A stretch of 64,000 bases of DNA from Pseudomonas synxantha. GTDB taxonomy: Bacteria; Pseudomonadota; Gammaproteobacteria; Pseudomonadales; Pseudomonadaceae. The notes beneath the pieces are model-generated. The model worked only from the letters and a program-made list of their open reading frames with translations, searched no databases and had not been told where the DNA came from. The stretch covers positions 6,572,001-6,636,000 of the forward strand of contig NZ_LT629786.1 of NCBI RefSeq assembly GCF_900105675.1, in the 5' to 3' direction. Within the stretch, counting starts at the first letter, position 1; every line of letters begins with the position of its first letter. Of this stretch, positions 1-9,019 are shown in pieces. A program made the translations under genes and the position numbers.

Positions 1-1025
1 CGCAGACGCTGGCCGTATTCCAACCAACGCAGTTCTTCCACCACGCTCAGTGATACATGGCTGTCGGACCCGATACCCATGTGTCCACCCTGGGCGAGGA
101 AATCCACCGCCGGAAAAATCCCATCGCCCAGGTTCGCTTCGGTGGTCAGGCACAAACCGGCAATCGCTCGACTCTTGGCCATGCGTGTCACTTCATCGGG
201 GTCGGCGTGGGTGGCGTGCACCAGGCACCAGCGTTCATCCACTTCAACATTGTCATACAGCCATTGCAGCGGGCGCTTGCCGCTCCAGGCCAGGCAGTCG
301 TCGACTTCTTTTTGCTGCTCCGCGATATGGATATGCACCGGGCAAGTCTTGTCACTGGCGGCCAGGACGTCGTGGATTTGCTGGGGGATGACGGCGCGCA
401 GAGAGTGGAAACACAGGCCCAGTTGCTGCGCGGGTTGTGCCGCCAGGATCGGCTGCAAGCGTGCTTGCAGGTCCAGGTAGTTTTCGGTGCTGTTGATAAA
501 ACGGCGCTGGCCTTCATTCGGCGCCTGGCCGCCGAAGCCTGAGTGGGTATAGAGCACCGGCACCAACGTCAGGCCGATCCCGCTGCTGGCGGCCGCCAGG
601 CTGATCTGGCGCGACAGCTCGGTACGGTCGGCATAGGGCTGGCCGCTGACATCGTGGTGCACGTAATGAAACTCGGCCACCGAGGTGTAGCCGGCCTTGA
701 GCATTTCGATATACAACTGGCGGGCGATGACCTGCAATTGCTCGGGGCTGATCTTGCCGACCATGCGGTACATCAGGTCGCGCCAGGTCCAGAAACTGTC
801 ATTGGGGTTGCCTGCCACTTCGGCCAAACCCGCCATGGCGCGCTGGAACGCATGGGAATGCAGGTTAGGCATGCCCGCCAATACCGGGCCTCTGAGCCGT
901 TCGGCGCCGTCTGCACTGGCATTGGCCTCCACCTGGGCCAGCAGGCCATCGGCGCTGACCTCAAGACGTACATCGTTGGCCCATCCATTAGGCAGCAGCG
1001 CGCGTTCGGCAAAGAAAGCGGACAT
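1..1025 (-). CDS. hutF: Formimidoylglutamate deiminase HutF (partial, C-terminus outside window)
   Basis: This is the first 341 residues of HutF, an amidohydrolase-superfamily enzyme that converts N-formimino-L-glutamate to N-formyl-L-glutamate and ammonia in the five-step histidine pathway. Translation of the minus strand starts at ATG (1025-1023) with MSAFFAERALLPNG. Visible features are the metal-binding HxH at H56/H58 (MPNLHSHAFQRAMAG), a second metal-site region HIHIAEQ, HATHADPDE, and GSDSHVS near the window edge, where the reading frame leaves the window. The gene diverges from hutC, and a HutC-type operator sits 30-45 nt upstream of its start. HutG, which acts on its product, lies at 14894. 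Normal length is about 450 residues, so about a quarter is missing here. Identification is firm; only the end is unseen. Confidence 0.93.
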   Translation of the reverse strand, partial: MSAFFAERALLPNGWANDVRLEVSADGLLAQVEANASADGAERLRGPVLAGMPNLHSHAFQRAMAGLAEVAGNPNDSFWTWRDLMYRMVGKISPEQLQVIARQLYIEMLKAGYTSVAEFHYVHHDVSGQPYADRTELSRQISLAAASSGIGLTLVPVLYTHSGFGGQAPNEGQRRFINSTENYLDLQARLQPILAAQPAQQLGLCFHSLRAVIPQQIHDVLAASDKTCPVHIHIAEQQKEVDDCLAWSGKRPLQWLYDNVEVDERWCLVHATHADPDEVTRMAKSRAIAGLCLTTEANLGDGIFPAVDFLAQGGHMGIGSDSHVSLSVVEELRWLEYGQRL

Positions 1026-1054
1026 GATCAAGGCACCCCGGTCGTGTGTTTATT

Positions 1055-1070
1055 TGTATATACATATACA
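1055..1070. promoter_or_regulatory. HutC operator in the hutF/hutC divergent gap
   Basis: The 10-bp palindrome TGTATATACA (1055-1064) matches the TGTA-N2-TACA site described for Pseudomonas HutC. It is followed directly by TATACA, giving a 16-nt TGTATATACATATACA with overlapping half-sites. It lies between the hutF ATG (1025, minus) and the hutC GTG (1134, plus), so it could serve both genes. The match is seen in the sequence; binding is inferred. Confidence 0.75.
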
Positions 1071-1133
1071 GACGTTTGCCTGCTCGGTAAACTCCGGCAA
1101 TCTATGCATCTTTTCTTCCTGCAAGGATTCCCT

Positions 1134-1883
1134 GTGCCGACTCCGCCCGCCAAGTCTTCGCTGGCTGCCCACATGGACGAAAGTCCGGCGCCCTTGTACG
1201 CCCGCGTCAAACAGATGATCAGCCAGCAGATTCTCAACGGCAACTGGCCGCCCCATTACCGCGTGCCGTCGGAGAGCGAGCTGGTCAGCCAGTTGGGCTT
1301 CAGCCGCATGACCATCAACCGCGCACTGCGCGAACTGACCGCCGAAGGGATGTTGGTGCGCATGCAAGGGGTCGGCACGTTCGTCGCCGAACCGAAGAGC
1401 CAGTCAGCGCTGTTTGAGGTGCACAACATCGCCGATGAGATCGCTTCCCGCGGGCATCGGCACACGTGCCAGGTCATCACCCTGGGCGAAGAAGCCGCCG
1501 GTTCCGAGCGTGCCGTGGCCCTGGAAATGCGCGAAGGCGGACGGGTGTTTCATTCGTTGATCGTGCATTACGAGAACGATATTCCGGTGCAAATCGAAGA
1601 CCGTTTCGTCAATGCCCTGGTCGCGCCGCAATACCTGCAACAGGATTTCACCCAGCAGACTCCCTACGCCTACTTGAATCAGGTCGCGCCATTGACCGAG
1701 GGCGAGCATGTGGTTGAGGCGATCCTTGCCGACGCCGCCGAGTGCAAGTTGTTGCAGATCGAGCCGAGCGAACCGTGCCTGTTGATTCGTCGCCGCACCT
1801 GGTCAGGTCGCCAGCCGGTCACCGCTGCGCGGTTGATCCACCCCGGTTCCCGTCACAGCCTGGAAGGGAGGTTCAGCAAATGA
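1134..1883 (+). CDS. hutC: Histidine utilisation repressor HutC (GntR family)
   Basis: This 249-residue GntR/HutC-family repressor of the hut genes is released from DNA by urocanate. The N-terminal winged helix is clear (PLYARVKQMISQQI, VPSESELVSQLGFSRMTINRALRELTAEGMLVRMQGVGTFVA, about residues 18-85). It is followed by the UTRA ligand-binding domain (SALFEVHNIADEIASRGHRH to HPGSRHSLEGRF). The open frame runs much further upstream, but GTG at 1134 has AAGGA 6 nt before it and gives the family's normal length; an ATG about 40 nt further in is the alternative. It overlaps hutD by 4 nt (ATGA), so the two are probably translated together. Operator-like sites before hutF/hutC and hutU suggest it represses both and itself. 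Confidence 0.94.
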   Translation: MPTPPAKSSLAAHMDESPAPLYARVKQMISQQILNGNWPPHYRVPSESELVSQLGFSRMTINRALRELTAEGMLVRMQGVGTFVAEPKSQSALFEVHNIADEIASRGHRHTCQVITLGEEAAGSERAVALEMREGGRVFHSLIVHYENDIPVQIEDRFVNALVAPQYLQQDFTQQTPYAYLNQVAPLTEGEHVVEAILADAAECKLLQIEPSEPCLLIRRRTWSGRQPVTAARLIHPGSRHSLEGRFSK

Positions 1884-2440
1884 GTGAAGTCAAGATCTGG
1901 CGCGCCGCTGACTATGTGCGCATGCCGTGGAAAAACGGCGGCGGCAGTACCGAAGAGATCACCCGTGATGCGGGCACTGGCCTGGATGGATTTGGCTGGC
2001 GCCTGTCGATTGCCGATATTGCCGAATCGGGCGAATTCTCCACGTTCGCCGGTTACCAGCGCGTGATTACGGTGATCAAGGGCGCGGGCATGGTGCTGAC
2101 CGTTGACGGCGAGGAACAGCGCGGTTTGCTGCCGTTGCAGCCATTCGCGTTCGCGGGAGACAGCCAAGTGACGTGCCGTCTGATTACCGGGCCGATCCGC
2201 GATTTCAACCTGATCTATTCGCCTGAGCGTTATCACGCGCGTTTGCAGTGGGTGGATGGCGTGCAGCGGTTTTTCAGCACGGCACAGACAGTGCTGGTGT
2301 TCAGCGTGGCGGATGAGGTGAAGGTGTTGGGCGAGACCCTCGGTCACCACGATTGCCTGCAAGTGGACGGTAACGCGGGCTTGCTGGATATCTCGGTCAC
2401 TGGCCGTTGCTGCCTGATCGAACTGACCGCACGCGGTTGA
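1880..2440 (+). CDS. hutD: HutD family protein
   Basis: This 186-residue RmlC-like cupin protein of the HutD/Ves family has the typical start MSEVKIWRAADYVRMPWKNGGGSTEEI. Further on it has GFGWRLSIADI, FSTFAGYQRVITVIKGAGM and a TGPIRDFNLIY segment. In P. fluorescens SBW25 HutD has been proposed to limit hut expression, perhaps by binding urocanate or N-formylglutamate; no enzymatic activity is established. The start overlaps the hutC stop, so it is co-transcribed with the repressor rather than with the catabolic genes. REP element pair 2442-2538 follows it directly. Confidence 0.88.
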   Translation: MSEVKIWRAADYVRMPWKNGGGSTEEITRDAGTGLDGFGWRLSIADIAESGEFSTFAGYQRVITVIKGAGMVLTVDGEEQRGLLPLQPFAFAGDSQVTCRLITGPIRDFNLIYSPERYHARLQWVDGVQRFFSTAQTVLVFSVADEVKVLGETLGHHDCLQVDGNAGLLDISVTGRCCLIELTARG

Positions 2441-2441
2441 A

Positions 2442-2538
2442 AAATGTGGGAGGGGGCTTGCTCCCGATGGCGGTGTATCAGTCACCTATAAATTGACTGA
2501 ACTACTGCTATCGGGGGGGCAAGCCCCCTCCCACATTT
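2442..2538. repeat. REP pair (convergent REPIN), hutD-hutU gap
   Basis: Two inverted REP units (GTGGGAGGGGGCTTGC at the left, its complement ending CTCCCACATTT at the right) bracket an approximately 45-nt linker containing GGCGGTGTATCAGTC. The arrangement is the usual convergent REPIN topology. It forms the first part of the 390-nt hutD-hutU gap; the rest holds the hutU promoter region. Confidence 0.9.
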
Positions 2539-2566
2539 GTTTCTGTTTCCAGGCTGCGCACCAATT

Positions 2567-2591
2567 TGTTACTTAATGCCCCAGCGTGACG
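2567..2591 (+). promoter_or_regulatory. Possible CbrB-type enhancer site upstream of hutU
   Basis: TGTTAC (2567-2572), 13 nt, then GTGACG (2586-2591) form an imperfect inverted repeat about 170 nt upstream of the predicted sigma-54 start point. CbrB is the enhancer-binding activator of hut in pseudomonads. The right arm matches the left arm's complement at only 4 of 6 positions, so this is a weak suggestion. Confidence 0.25.
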
Positions 2592-2725
2592 CAAAGCTGC
2601 GCTGTCGTGACAAATCCCTCTTGCCGTAAAACATCTCCGTAAGAAATTTCATCAAGCTTTGAAGCCTTTATTTTCAAGGCCTTTGCTCACCTTCGAAAAA
2701 AATCTGCAGGGCTCACACCAAGAGT

Positions 2726-2741
2726 TGGCCGCTCGATTGCA
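2726..2741 (+). promoter_or_regulatory. Sigma-54 promoter of hutU
   Basis: TGGCCGCTCGATTGCA matches the -24/-12 consensus (TGGCAC-N5-TTGCA), with the invariant GG (2727-2728) and GC (2739-2740) exactly 10 nt apart. The predicted transcription start is near 2752, inside the HutC operator and 79 nt before the hutU start. Sigma-54 control of hutU by CbrAB/NtrBC is known in P. fluorescens, which supports the assignment. Confidence 0.78.
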
Positions 2742-2745
2742 TATG

Positions 2746-2759
2746 CTTGTACATACAAG
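2746..2759. promoter_or_regulatory. HutC operator overlapping the hutU start point
   Basis: CTTGTACATACAAG is a 14-bp inverted repeat with the TGTA-N2-TACA core at 2748-2757. It covers the predicted +1 of the sigma-54 promoter at 2726-2741, so bound HutC would block initiation directly. Confidence 0.82.
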
Positions 2760-2830
2760 TAAAGATGTGTGCGTAAGACTCTCCTTCGCACCATCCGTGT
2801 TCGCGCATCGATCGCCGAGGAGTCCTAGCA

Positions 2831-4501
2831 GTGACCAAGTCTACAAAATACCGTGACGTCGAAATCCGCGCCGCCCGCGGTAACAAGCTCACCGCCAAAA
2901 GCTGGCTGACTGAAGCGCCGCTGCGCATGCTGATGAACAACCTCGACCCACAAGTGGCCGAGAACCCGAAAGAGCTGGTGGTGTACGGCGGTATTGGCCG
3001 TGCGGCGCGCAATTGGGAATGCTACGACCAGATCGTCGAGAGCCTCACCAACCTGAACGACGACGAAACCCTATTGGTGCAATCGGGTAAACCGGTCGGC
3101 GTGTTCAAGACCCACAGCAATGCCCCGCGTGTGCTGATCGCCAACTCCAACCTGGTGCCGCACTGGGCCAGCTGGGAACACTTTAACGAATTGGATGCCA
3201 AGGGCCTGGCCATGTACGGCCAGATGACCGCCGGCAGCTGGATATACATCGGCAGCCAGGGCATCGTCCAGGGCACCTACGAAACCTTCGTCGAAGCTGG
3301 CCGCCAGCATTACAACAGCGATTTGACCGGTCGCTGGGTGCTCACCGCCGGTCTCGGCGGCATGGGCGGGGCCCAGCCGCTGGCGGCAACCCTGGCCGGC
3401 GCTTGCTCGCTGAACATCGAATGCCAGCAGGTCAGCATCGATTTCCGCCTGAGCAGCCGCTATGTCGACGAGCAAGCTACCGACCTCGACGACGCCCTGG
3501 CACGCATTGGCAAGTACACCAAGGAAGGCAAGGCCATCTCCATCGCCTTGCTGGGTAACGCCGCCGAAATCCTGCCGGAACTGGTCAAGCGTGGTGTACG
3601 TCCGGACATGGTCACCGACCAGACCAGCGCCCACGACCCGCTCAACGGCTACCTGCCAGCCGGCTGGACCTGGGACGAATACCGCGCCCGCGCCAAGACC
3701 GAGCCCGCCGCCGTGATCAAGGCCGCCAAGCAGTCGATGGCCGTGCACGTCAAAGCCATGCTGGAATTCCAGAAGCAGGGCATCCCGACCTTCGACTACG
3801 GCAATAACATCCGCCAGATGGCCCAGGAAGAAGGTGTGGAAAACGCCTTCGACTTTCCTGGTTTCGTACCGGCCTATATCCGCCCGCTGTTCTGCCGTGG
3901 CATCGGCCCGTTCCGTTGGGCTGCACTGTCCGGCGACCCGCAGGACATCTACAAGACTGACGCCAAGGTCAAAGAGCTGATCCCGGACGATGCCCACCTG
4001 CACAACTGGCTTGACATGGCTCGCGAACGCATCAGCTTCCAGGGCTTGCCGGCTCGTATCTGCTGGGTTGGCCTGGGCCAGCGCGCCAAGCTCGGCCTGG
4101 CCTTCAACGAAATGGTACGCAGCGGCGAACTGTCCGCGCCGGTGGTGATCGGCCGTGACCACCTGGACTCCGGCTCTGTGGCCAGCCCGAACCGCGAAAC
4201 CGAGGCCATGCAGGACGGTTCCGACGCCGTATCCGACTGGCCGCTGCTCAACGCCTTGCTCAACACCGCGAGCGGCGCGACCTGGGTTTCGCTGCACCAC
4301 GGTGGTGGCGTAGGCATGGGCTTCTCCCAGCATTCGGGCATGGTGATCGTGTGTGACGGTACCGACGAAGCGGCTGAGCGCATTGCGCGGGTACTGCATA
4401 ACGACCCGGCGACGGGGGTGATGCGTCATGCCGATGCCGGTTACCAGATCGCTATTGATTGCGCCAAGGAACAGGGCCTCAACCTGCCGATGATCAAGTG
4501 A
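2831..4501 (+). CDS. hutU: Urocanate hydratase (urocanase)
   Basis: HutU, 556 residues, adds water to urocanate to give imidazolonepropionate, the second step of histidine breakdown, using NAD+ as an electrophile. Full family length is present. The NAD-binding glycine stretch GLGGMGG is at about 174-180, and the active-site cysteine in [14 protein letters not shown] is residue 411. The start is GTG at 2831 with GAGGAG 8 nt upstream. It is the first gene of the long catabolic run and is preceded by the sigma-54 promoter and HutC operator. A REP pair separates it from the transporter gene downstream. Confidence 0.98.
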   Translation: MTKSTKYRDVEIRAARGNKLTAKSWLTEAPLRMLMNNLDPQVAENPKELVVYGGIGRAARNWECYDQIVESLTNLNDDETLLVQSGKPVGVFKTHSNAPRVLIANSNLVPHWASWEHFNELDAKGLAMYGQMTAGSWIYIGSQGIVQGTYETFVEAGRQHYNSDLTGRWVLTAGLGGMGGAQPLAATLAGACSLNIECQQVSIDFRLSSRYVDEQATDLDDALARIGKYTKEGKAISIALLGNAAEILPELVKRGVRPDMVTDQTSAHDPLNGYLPAGWTWDEYRARAKTEPAAVIKAAKQSMAVHVKAMLEFQKQGIPTFDYGNNIRQMAQEEGVENAFDFPGFVPAYIRPLFCRGIGPFRWAALSGDPQDIYKTDAKVKELIPDDAHLHNWLDMARERISFQGLPARICWVGLGQRAKLGLAFNEMVRSGELSAPVVIGRDHLDSGSVASPNRETEAMQDGSDAVSDWPLLNALLNTASGATWVSLHHGGGVGMGFSQHSGMVIVCDGTDEAAERIARVLHNDPATGVMRHADAGYQIAIDCAKEQGLNLPMIK

Positions 4502-4504
4502 CCC

Positions 4505-4596
4505 ATGTGGGAGGGGGCTTGCCCCCGATAGCGGCGGGTCAGTCATCTGATCTGTTGGCTGATACACCGCAATCGGGGGCAAGCCCCCTCCCACAT
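4505..4596. repeat. REP pair (convergent REPIN), hutU-hutTu gap
   Basis: Inverted REP units, GTGGGAGGGGGCTTGCCCCC and its complement, flank a linker with GGCTGATACACCGC. The element lies inside the presumed hut transcript between hutU and the permease gene, where a stable stem could affect relative mRNA levels. Confidence 0.9.
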
Positions 4597-4642
4597 TGGA
4601 TCGGCGGCAACACTCAAGACAATCCATCAGAGGTTGAACCCC

Positions 4643-6088
4643 ATGGCTGCGAATGACACCACCCCGTTGATCGAAAGGCGCTCGATCGACTACATCCCGG
4701 AAGCGGAAAGACACGGTCGTCTATTTAGCCAGTTCACCCTGTGGATGGGTGCCAACCTGCAAATCACCGCGATCGTCACCGGGGCCCTGGCCGTGGTGCT
4801 GGGCGGTGATGTGTTCTGGTCGTTGATCGGCCTGCTGGTCGGTCAACTGATTGGCGGCGGCGTCATGGCCTTGCATGCGGCCCAAGGCCCCAAGCTTGGC
4901 CTGCCGCAGATGATTTCCAGCCGGGTGCAGTTCGGCGTGTATGGCGCGGCCATCCCGATCGTACTGGTGTGCTTGATGTACCTGGGTTTCACCGCAACCG
5001 GCACCGTGCTGTCGGGTCAGGCGCTGGGGCAGTTGTTTGGAGTCAGCGACAGCGTCGGTATCCTGATCTTTGCCAGTGTCATCGTGCTGGTCACCGTGCT
5101 GGGTTACCGGGTGATCCATTTCATCGGCCGTGTCGCCAGCGTCATTGGCGTGATTGCTTTTGTCTACCTGTTCAGTCGCCTGATGGGCCAGACCGACGTT
5201 GGCGCACTCCTGCAGATCCGCCATTTCAGCTGGAGCAGTTTTCTGTTGGCCGTGTCCCTCGCGGCATCCTGGCAGATCGCCTTCGGCCCGTATGTGGCGG
5301 ACTATTCGCGCTACCTGCCGAGCCAGACGTCATCGGTGAAAACCTTTCTTGCCGCTGGCGCAGGTTCGGTCGTCGGTGCACAGGTGGCGATGGTCCTTGG
5401 CGTGTTTGCCGCTGCGATGTCCGACGGACAGTTCGCCGGTCACGAAGTGGCCTACATCGTGGGCCTGAGCGGTACGGGAGCGACCGCTGCGTTGCTGTAT
5501 TTCAGCATCGCGTTCGGCAAGGTCACCATCTCGACGCTGAACTCCTACGGCAGCTTCATGTGCATTGCGACCATCGTCAGCGGTTTCCGTGGTCGCCTGG
5601 AGGTCACGCGGCTGCAGCGCCTGGCATTCGTGCTGGTCATCGTCGGCGCGGCGACCCTGATCGCGTTGCTCGGCCAGCATTCGTTCCTGGGGGCGTTCAA
5701 GTCGTTCATCCTGTTCCTGCTGGCGTTCTTTACGCCCTGGAGTGCGATCAACCTGGTGGATTACTACTGCATCACCCGCGAGCGCTATGACGTGCCGGCA
5801 CTGGCCGACCCGAACGGTCGCTACGGGCGCTGGAACCTGCTGGGTATCAGCGTCTATATCTTCGGCGTGCTGGTGCAGCTGCCGTTCATCGCCACCAAGT
5901 TCTACACCGGCCCTTTGGTGGCCGCGCTGGGTGGCGTGGATATTTCCTGGATCATCGGCTTGGTACTGCCGGCGGCCCTGTATTACGTGTGTGCGAAAAA
6001 ATGGCACGGCACGGTACCCGATCACCTGATCCTGCCAAAAGAGCAGGGCGCTTTACCCACAACAAACGGGCTGGCTGCACAAGCCTGA
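4643..6088 (+). CDS. hutTu: NCS1/CodB-like transporter, likely urocanate permease HutTu
   Basis: This 481-residue, 12-helix transporter belongs to the nucleobase:cation symporter-1 (cytosine/purine permease) family. Hydrophobic segments begin at about residue 35 (LQITAIVTGALAVVLGGDVFW), and the family segment SWQIAFGPYVADYSRYLP is present. The position between hutU and hutX matches the CodB-like gene of the P. fluorescens SBW25 hut locus, which is assigned to urocanate uptake; the substrate is inferred from that context. ATG at 4643 has AGAGGT 8 nt upstream and is preferred to an in-frame TTG 9 nt earlier. Confidence 0.88.
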   Translation: MAANDTTPLIERRSIDYIPEAERHGRLFSQFTLWMGANLQITAIVTGALAVVLGGDVFWSLIGLLVGQLIGGGVMALHAAQGPKLGLPQMISSRVQFGVYGAAIPIVLVCLMYLGFTATGTVLSGQALGQLFGVSDSVGILIFASVIVLVTVLGYRVIHFIGRVASVIGVIAFVYLFSRLMGQTDVGALLQIRHFSWSSFLLAVSLAASWQIAFGPYVADYSRYLPSQTSSVKTFLAAGAGSVVGAQVAMVLGVFAAAMSDGQFAGHEVAYIVGLSGTGATAALLYFSIAFGKVTISTLNSYGSFMCIATIVSGFRGRLEVTRLQRLAFVLVIVGAATLIALLGQHSFLGAFKSFILFLLAFFTPWSAINLVDYYCITRERYDVPALADPNGRYGRWNLLGISVYIFGVLVQLPFIATKFYTGPLVAALGGVDISWIIGLVLPAALYYVCAKKWHGTVPDHLILPKEQGALPTTNGLAAQA

Positions 6089-6157
6089 TGGGACGTGGAC
6101 AGGGCAGGACGCCTACTGACTGCCGTAATCCATTTCATGATTGGGAGCGTCACAACA

Positions 6158-7123
6158 ATGACTATGAATAAGACCTTGCTGGCTACCTTGTTCTCGGCTG
6201 GCTTGCTGGCAAGCGCCGGCGCCCAGGCGGCCGGCTGGTGCGAATCCGGCAAACCGGTGAAATTCGCCGGCCTGAACTGGGAAAGCGGCATGTTGCTCAC
6301 CGACATCCTGCAAACCGTGCTGGAAAAAGGCTACGACTGCAAAACCGACAGCCTGCCGGGCAACTCCATCACCATGGAAAACGCCCTGGGCAGTAACGAT
6401 ATCCAAGTGTTTGCCGAGGAGTGGGTAGGCCGCAGCGAGGTCTGGAACAAGGCCGAGAAGGCCGGCAAGGTCGTGGGCGTCGGTGCCCCGGTCGTCGGTG
6501 CGGTCGAAGGTTGGTACGTACCGCGTTATGTGATCGAAGGCGACGCCAAGCGCAAGCTGGAAGCCAAGGCCCCGGACCTGAAAAGCATCGCCGACCTGGC
6601 CAAGTACGCCTCGGTGTTCAAGGACCAGGAAGAGCCCTCCAAGGGCCGTTTCTACAACTGCCCGGCCGGCTGGACCTGTGAGCTGGACAACAGCGAAATG
6701 CTCAAGAGCTACGGCCTGGAAAGCACCTATACCAACTTCCGCCCGGGCACCGGCCCGGCGCTGGACGCGGCGGTGCTGTCGAGCTACAAGCGCGGCGAGC
6801 CGATCCTGTTCTACTACTGGTCGCCGACGCCACTGATGGGCCAGGTCGACCTGGTCAAATTGGAAGAAAAACCCGGCGTGGATAAGCGCGTGAGTATCAA
6901 GGTCGGCCTGTCCAAGACCTTCCACGAGCAAGCCCCGGAACTGGTGGCTGTGCTGGAAAAGGTCAATCTGCCCATCGACCTGCTGAATCAGAACCTCGGC
7001 CGCATGGCCAAGGAGCGCATCGAGTCGCCAAAACTGGCGAAAATTTTCCTCAAGGAACATCCTGAAGTCTGGCACGCCTGGGTGAGCGACGACGCAGCCA
7101 AGAAAATCGACGCGGCCTTGTAG
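6158..7123 (+). CDS. hutX: ABC transporter periplasmic binding protein HutX
   Basis: This 321-residue OpuAC-type (glycine betaine/choline family) substrate-binding protein has a Sec signal peptide (MTMNKTLLATLFSAGLLASAGAQA, cleavage near residue 24). The mature part starts AGWCESGKPVKFAGLNWESG. It is the first gene of a hutX-hutW-hutV importer; the equivalent Sinorhizobium HutXWV takes up histidine, so histidine or a related imidazole is the likely substrate. Start choice: ATG 6158 with GGGAG about 10 nt upstream; ATG 6164 is possible. Tandem cysteines (GYDCK, FYNCPAGWTCE) may form periplasmic disulphides. Confidence 0.87.
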   Translation: MTMNKTLLATLFSAGLLASAGAQAAGWCESGKPVKFAGLNWESGMLLTDILQTVLEKGYDCKTDSLPGNSITMENALGSNDIQVFAEEWVGRSEVWNKAEKAGKVVGVGAPVVGAVEGWYVPRYVIEGDAKRKLEAKAPDLKSIADLAKYASVFKDQEEPSKGRFYNCPAGWTCELDNSEMLKSYGLESTYTNFRPGTGPALDAAVLSSYKRGEPILFYYWSPTPLMGQVDLVKLEEKPGVDKRVSIKVGLSKTFHEQAPELVAVLEKVNLPIDLLNQNLGRMAKERIESPKLAKIFLKEHPEVWHAWVSDDAAKKIDAAL

Positions 7124-7194
7124 GTCAAGTGTGCACGGCTACCCTCAGGGGTGGCCGGGCGGCTGGCCACAACCCACTGGATCGAGAGCACTAT

Positions 7195-8046
7195 ATGTTT
7201 CCTGAGAGTTTTACGTTTTCCATCGCCGACTGGGTCAACGGTTGGGTGGACTCGCTGGTTACCAACTACGGCGATGTGTTCCGGCACATTTCCGACACCC
7301 TGCTATGGGCCATCGTCAACCTGGAAGGGTTGCTGCGCATGGCGCCCTGGTGGCTGATGCTGGTCATCGTCGGCGGCGTTGCCTGGCACGCCACGCGCAA
7401 GCTGGTAACCACGGCGGTGATCGTCGGTTTGCTGTTCCTGGTGGGCGCGGTTGGCCTGTGGGACAAGCTGATGCAAACCCTGGCACTAATGATGGTCGCC
7501 ACGGTGATTTCGGTGCTGATCGGCATTCCCCTGGGCATCCTGTCGGCGCGCAGCAATCGCCTGCGTTCGGTGCTGATGCCACTGCTCGACATCATGCAGA
7601 CCATGCCGAGTTTCGTGTACCTGATCCCGGTGCTGATGCTGTTCGGCCTGGGCAAGGTCCCGGCGATCTTCGCCACGGTGATCTACGCCGCGCCGCCACT
7701 GATCCGCCTGACGGACCTGGGCATTCGCCAGGTCGATGGCGAAGTCATGGAAGCCATCAACGCCTTTGGCGCCAACCGCTGGCAGCAACTGTTCGGCGTG
7801 CAACTGCCGCTGGCGTTGCCGAGCATCATGGCCGGGATCAACCAGACCACCATGATGGCGCTGTCGATGGTGGTGATTGCCTCGATGATCGGCGCCCGTG
7901 GCTTGGGCGAAGACGTGCTTGTCGGCATCCAGACCCTCAACGTCGGCCGTGGCCTGGAAGCCGGGCTGGCGATCGTGATTCTCGCAGTGGTCATCGACCG
8001 CATTACCCAGGCTTATGGCCGCCCACGGCATGAGGCGAGCAAATGA
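7195..8046 (+). CDS. hutW: ABC transporter permease HutW
   Basis: This 283-residue ProW/OpuAB-type inner-membrane permease has several hydrophobic helices ([42 protein letters not shown]). The permease EAA loop is visible in [39 protein letters not shown], which contacts the ATPase. It forms the membrane channel between HutX and HutV. ATG 7195 follows a 71-nt gap after hutX. It overlaps hutV by 4 nt (ATGA), indicating translational coupling. Confidence 0.92.
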   Translation: MFPESFTFSIADWVNGWVDSLVTNYGDVFRHISDTLLWAIVNLEGLLRMAPWWLMLVIVGGVAWHATRKLVTTAVIVGLLFLVGAVGLWDKLMQTLALMMVATVISVLIGIPLGILSARSNRLRSVLMPLLDIMQTMPSFVYLIPVLMLFGLGKVPAIFATVIYAAPPLIRLTDLGIRQVDGEVMEAINAFGANRWQQLFGVQLPLALPSIMAGINQTTMMALSMVVIASMIGARGLGEDVLVGIQTLNVGRGLEAGLAIVILAVVIDRITQAYGRPRHEASK

Positions 8047-8867
8047 CTACTGTCAGCAAAATCGAAGTAAAGAACGTCTTCAAAATATTCGGCGCGCGTT
8101 CCAAGGATGCCCTGGCCATGATCGGCCAGGGCAAGACCAAGGACCAGGTACTGGCCGAGACCGGCTGCGTGGTCGGCGTGAATGACCTGTCCCTGAGCAT
8201 CGGCACTGGTGAGATCTTCGTGATCATGGGCCTGTCAGGTTCCGGTAAATCCACCCTGGTACGCCATTTCAATCGCCTGATCGACCCCACCAGCGGCGCG
8301 ATCCTGGTGGACGGCGAAGACATCCTGCAACTGGACATGGAAGCGCTGCGCCAATTCCGCCGGCACAAGATCAGCATGGTGTTCCAGAGCTTTGGTCTGT
8401 TGCCCCACAAGAGCGTGCTCGACAACGTTGCCTACGGCCTGAAAGTACGCGGCGAAACCAAGCAGGTGTGTGCCGAGCGCGCCCTGCACTGGATCGAAAC
8501 CGTAGGCCTCAAGGGCTACGAAAACAAATACCCGCACCAGCTTTCCGGCGGCATGCGCCAGCGTGTGGGCCTGGCCCGGGCCTTGGCGGCCGACACCGAC
8601 ATCATCCTGATGGACGAGGCCTTCAGCGCCCTCGACCCGCTGATCCGCGCCGAGATGCAGGACCAGTTGCTCGAGCTGCAAAAGACCCTGCACAAGACCA
8701 TCGTGTTTATCACCCACGACCTCGACGAGGCCGTGCGCATCGGCAACCGCATTGCGATTCTCAAGGACGGCAAGCTGATCCAGGTCGGCACGCCGCGCGA
8801 GATCCTGCATTCGCCAGCGGATGAGTATGTGGATCGGTTTGTTCAGCGGCGGGCGGCGGTGGTCTGA
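8043..8867 (+). CDS. hutV: ABC transporter ATP-binding protein HutV
   Basis: This 274-residue ProV-type ATPase powers HutXW. It shows the betaine-family N-terminal extension ([30 protein letters not shown]), Walker [10 protein letters not shown] (about residues 62-70), the ABC signature [15 protein letters not shown], Walker [15 protein letters not shown], and the H-loop FITHDLDEA. Unlike E. coli ProV (about 400 residues) it stops after the nucleotide-binding domain and has no C-terminal CBS pair, so the ionic-strength sensing associated with osmotic transporters should be absent. This fits a catabolic importer rather than an osmoprotectant uptake system. Confidence 0.92.
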   Translation: MTTVSKIEVKNVFKIFGARSKDALAMIGQGKTKDQVLAETGCVVGVNDLSLSIGTGEIFVIMGLSGSGKSTLVRHFNRLIDPTSGAILVDGEDILQLDMEALRQFRRHKISMVFQSFGLLPHKSVLDNVAYGLKVRGETKQVCAERALHWIETVGLKGYENKYPHQLSGGMRQRVGLARALAADTDIILMDEAFSALDPLIRAEMQDQLLELQKTLHKTIVFITHDLDEAVRIGNRIAILKDGKLIQVGTPREILHSPADEYVDRFVQRRAAVV

Positions 8868-8896
8868 GCCCAACCCTGTGGTGAGGCGACTGGCGC

Positions 8897-8988
8897 CATC
8901 GGGGGCAAGCCCCCTCCCACATTTGAAATGCATTCCCCCTGTGGGAGGGGCGGTGCGACGATTCGACTTGCCCCCGATTGGGCCGGCA
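8897..8988. repeat. Divergent REP pair with an interrupted unit, hutV-hutH1 gap
   Basis: A reverse REP unit (ATCGGGGGCAAGCC to CTCCCACATTT, 8897-8924) is followed after 16 nt by a forward unit (8941-8988). The forward unit, GTGGGAGGGG, is split from its expected CTTGCCCCCGAT by 16 nt (CGGTGCGACGATTCGA). The CTCCCAC ends face each other, the opposite of the REPIN layout. Confidence 0.8.
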
Positions 8989-9019
8989 AAGCTGCACAAG
9001 AATTGAAGAAGGTATGAAG

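Noticed and set aside
543..1133. Long N-terminal extension of the hutC reading frame (446 codons in all)
   Set aside because: It is antisense to hutF, lacks family similarity, and a GTG with a good ribosome site at 1134 gives the normal HutC length.
3071..4714. 547-codon minus-strand ORF opposite hutU
   Set aside because: A shadow frame of high-GC coding DNA; its composition (Gly/Val/His-rich, no motifs) and full overlap with urocanase exclude it.
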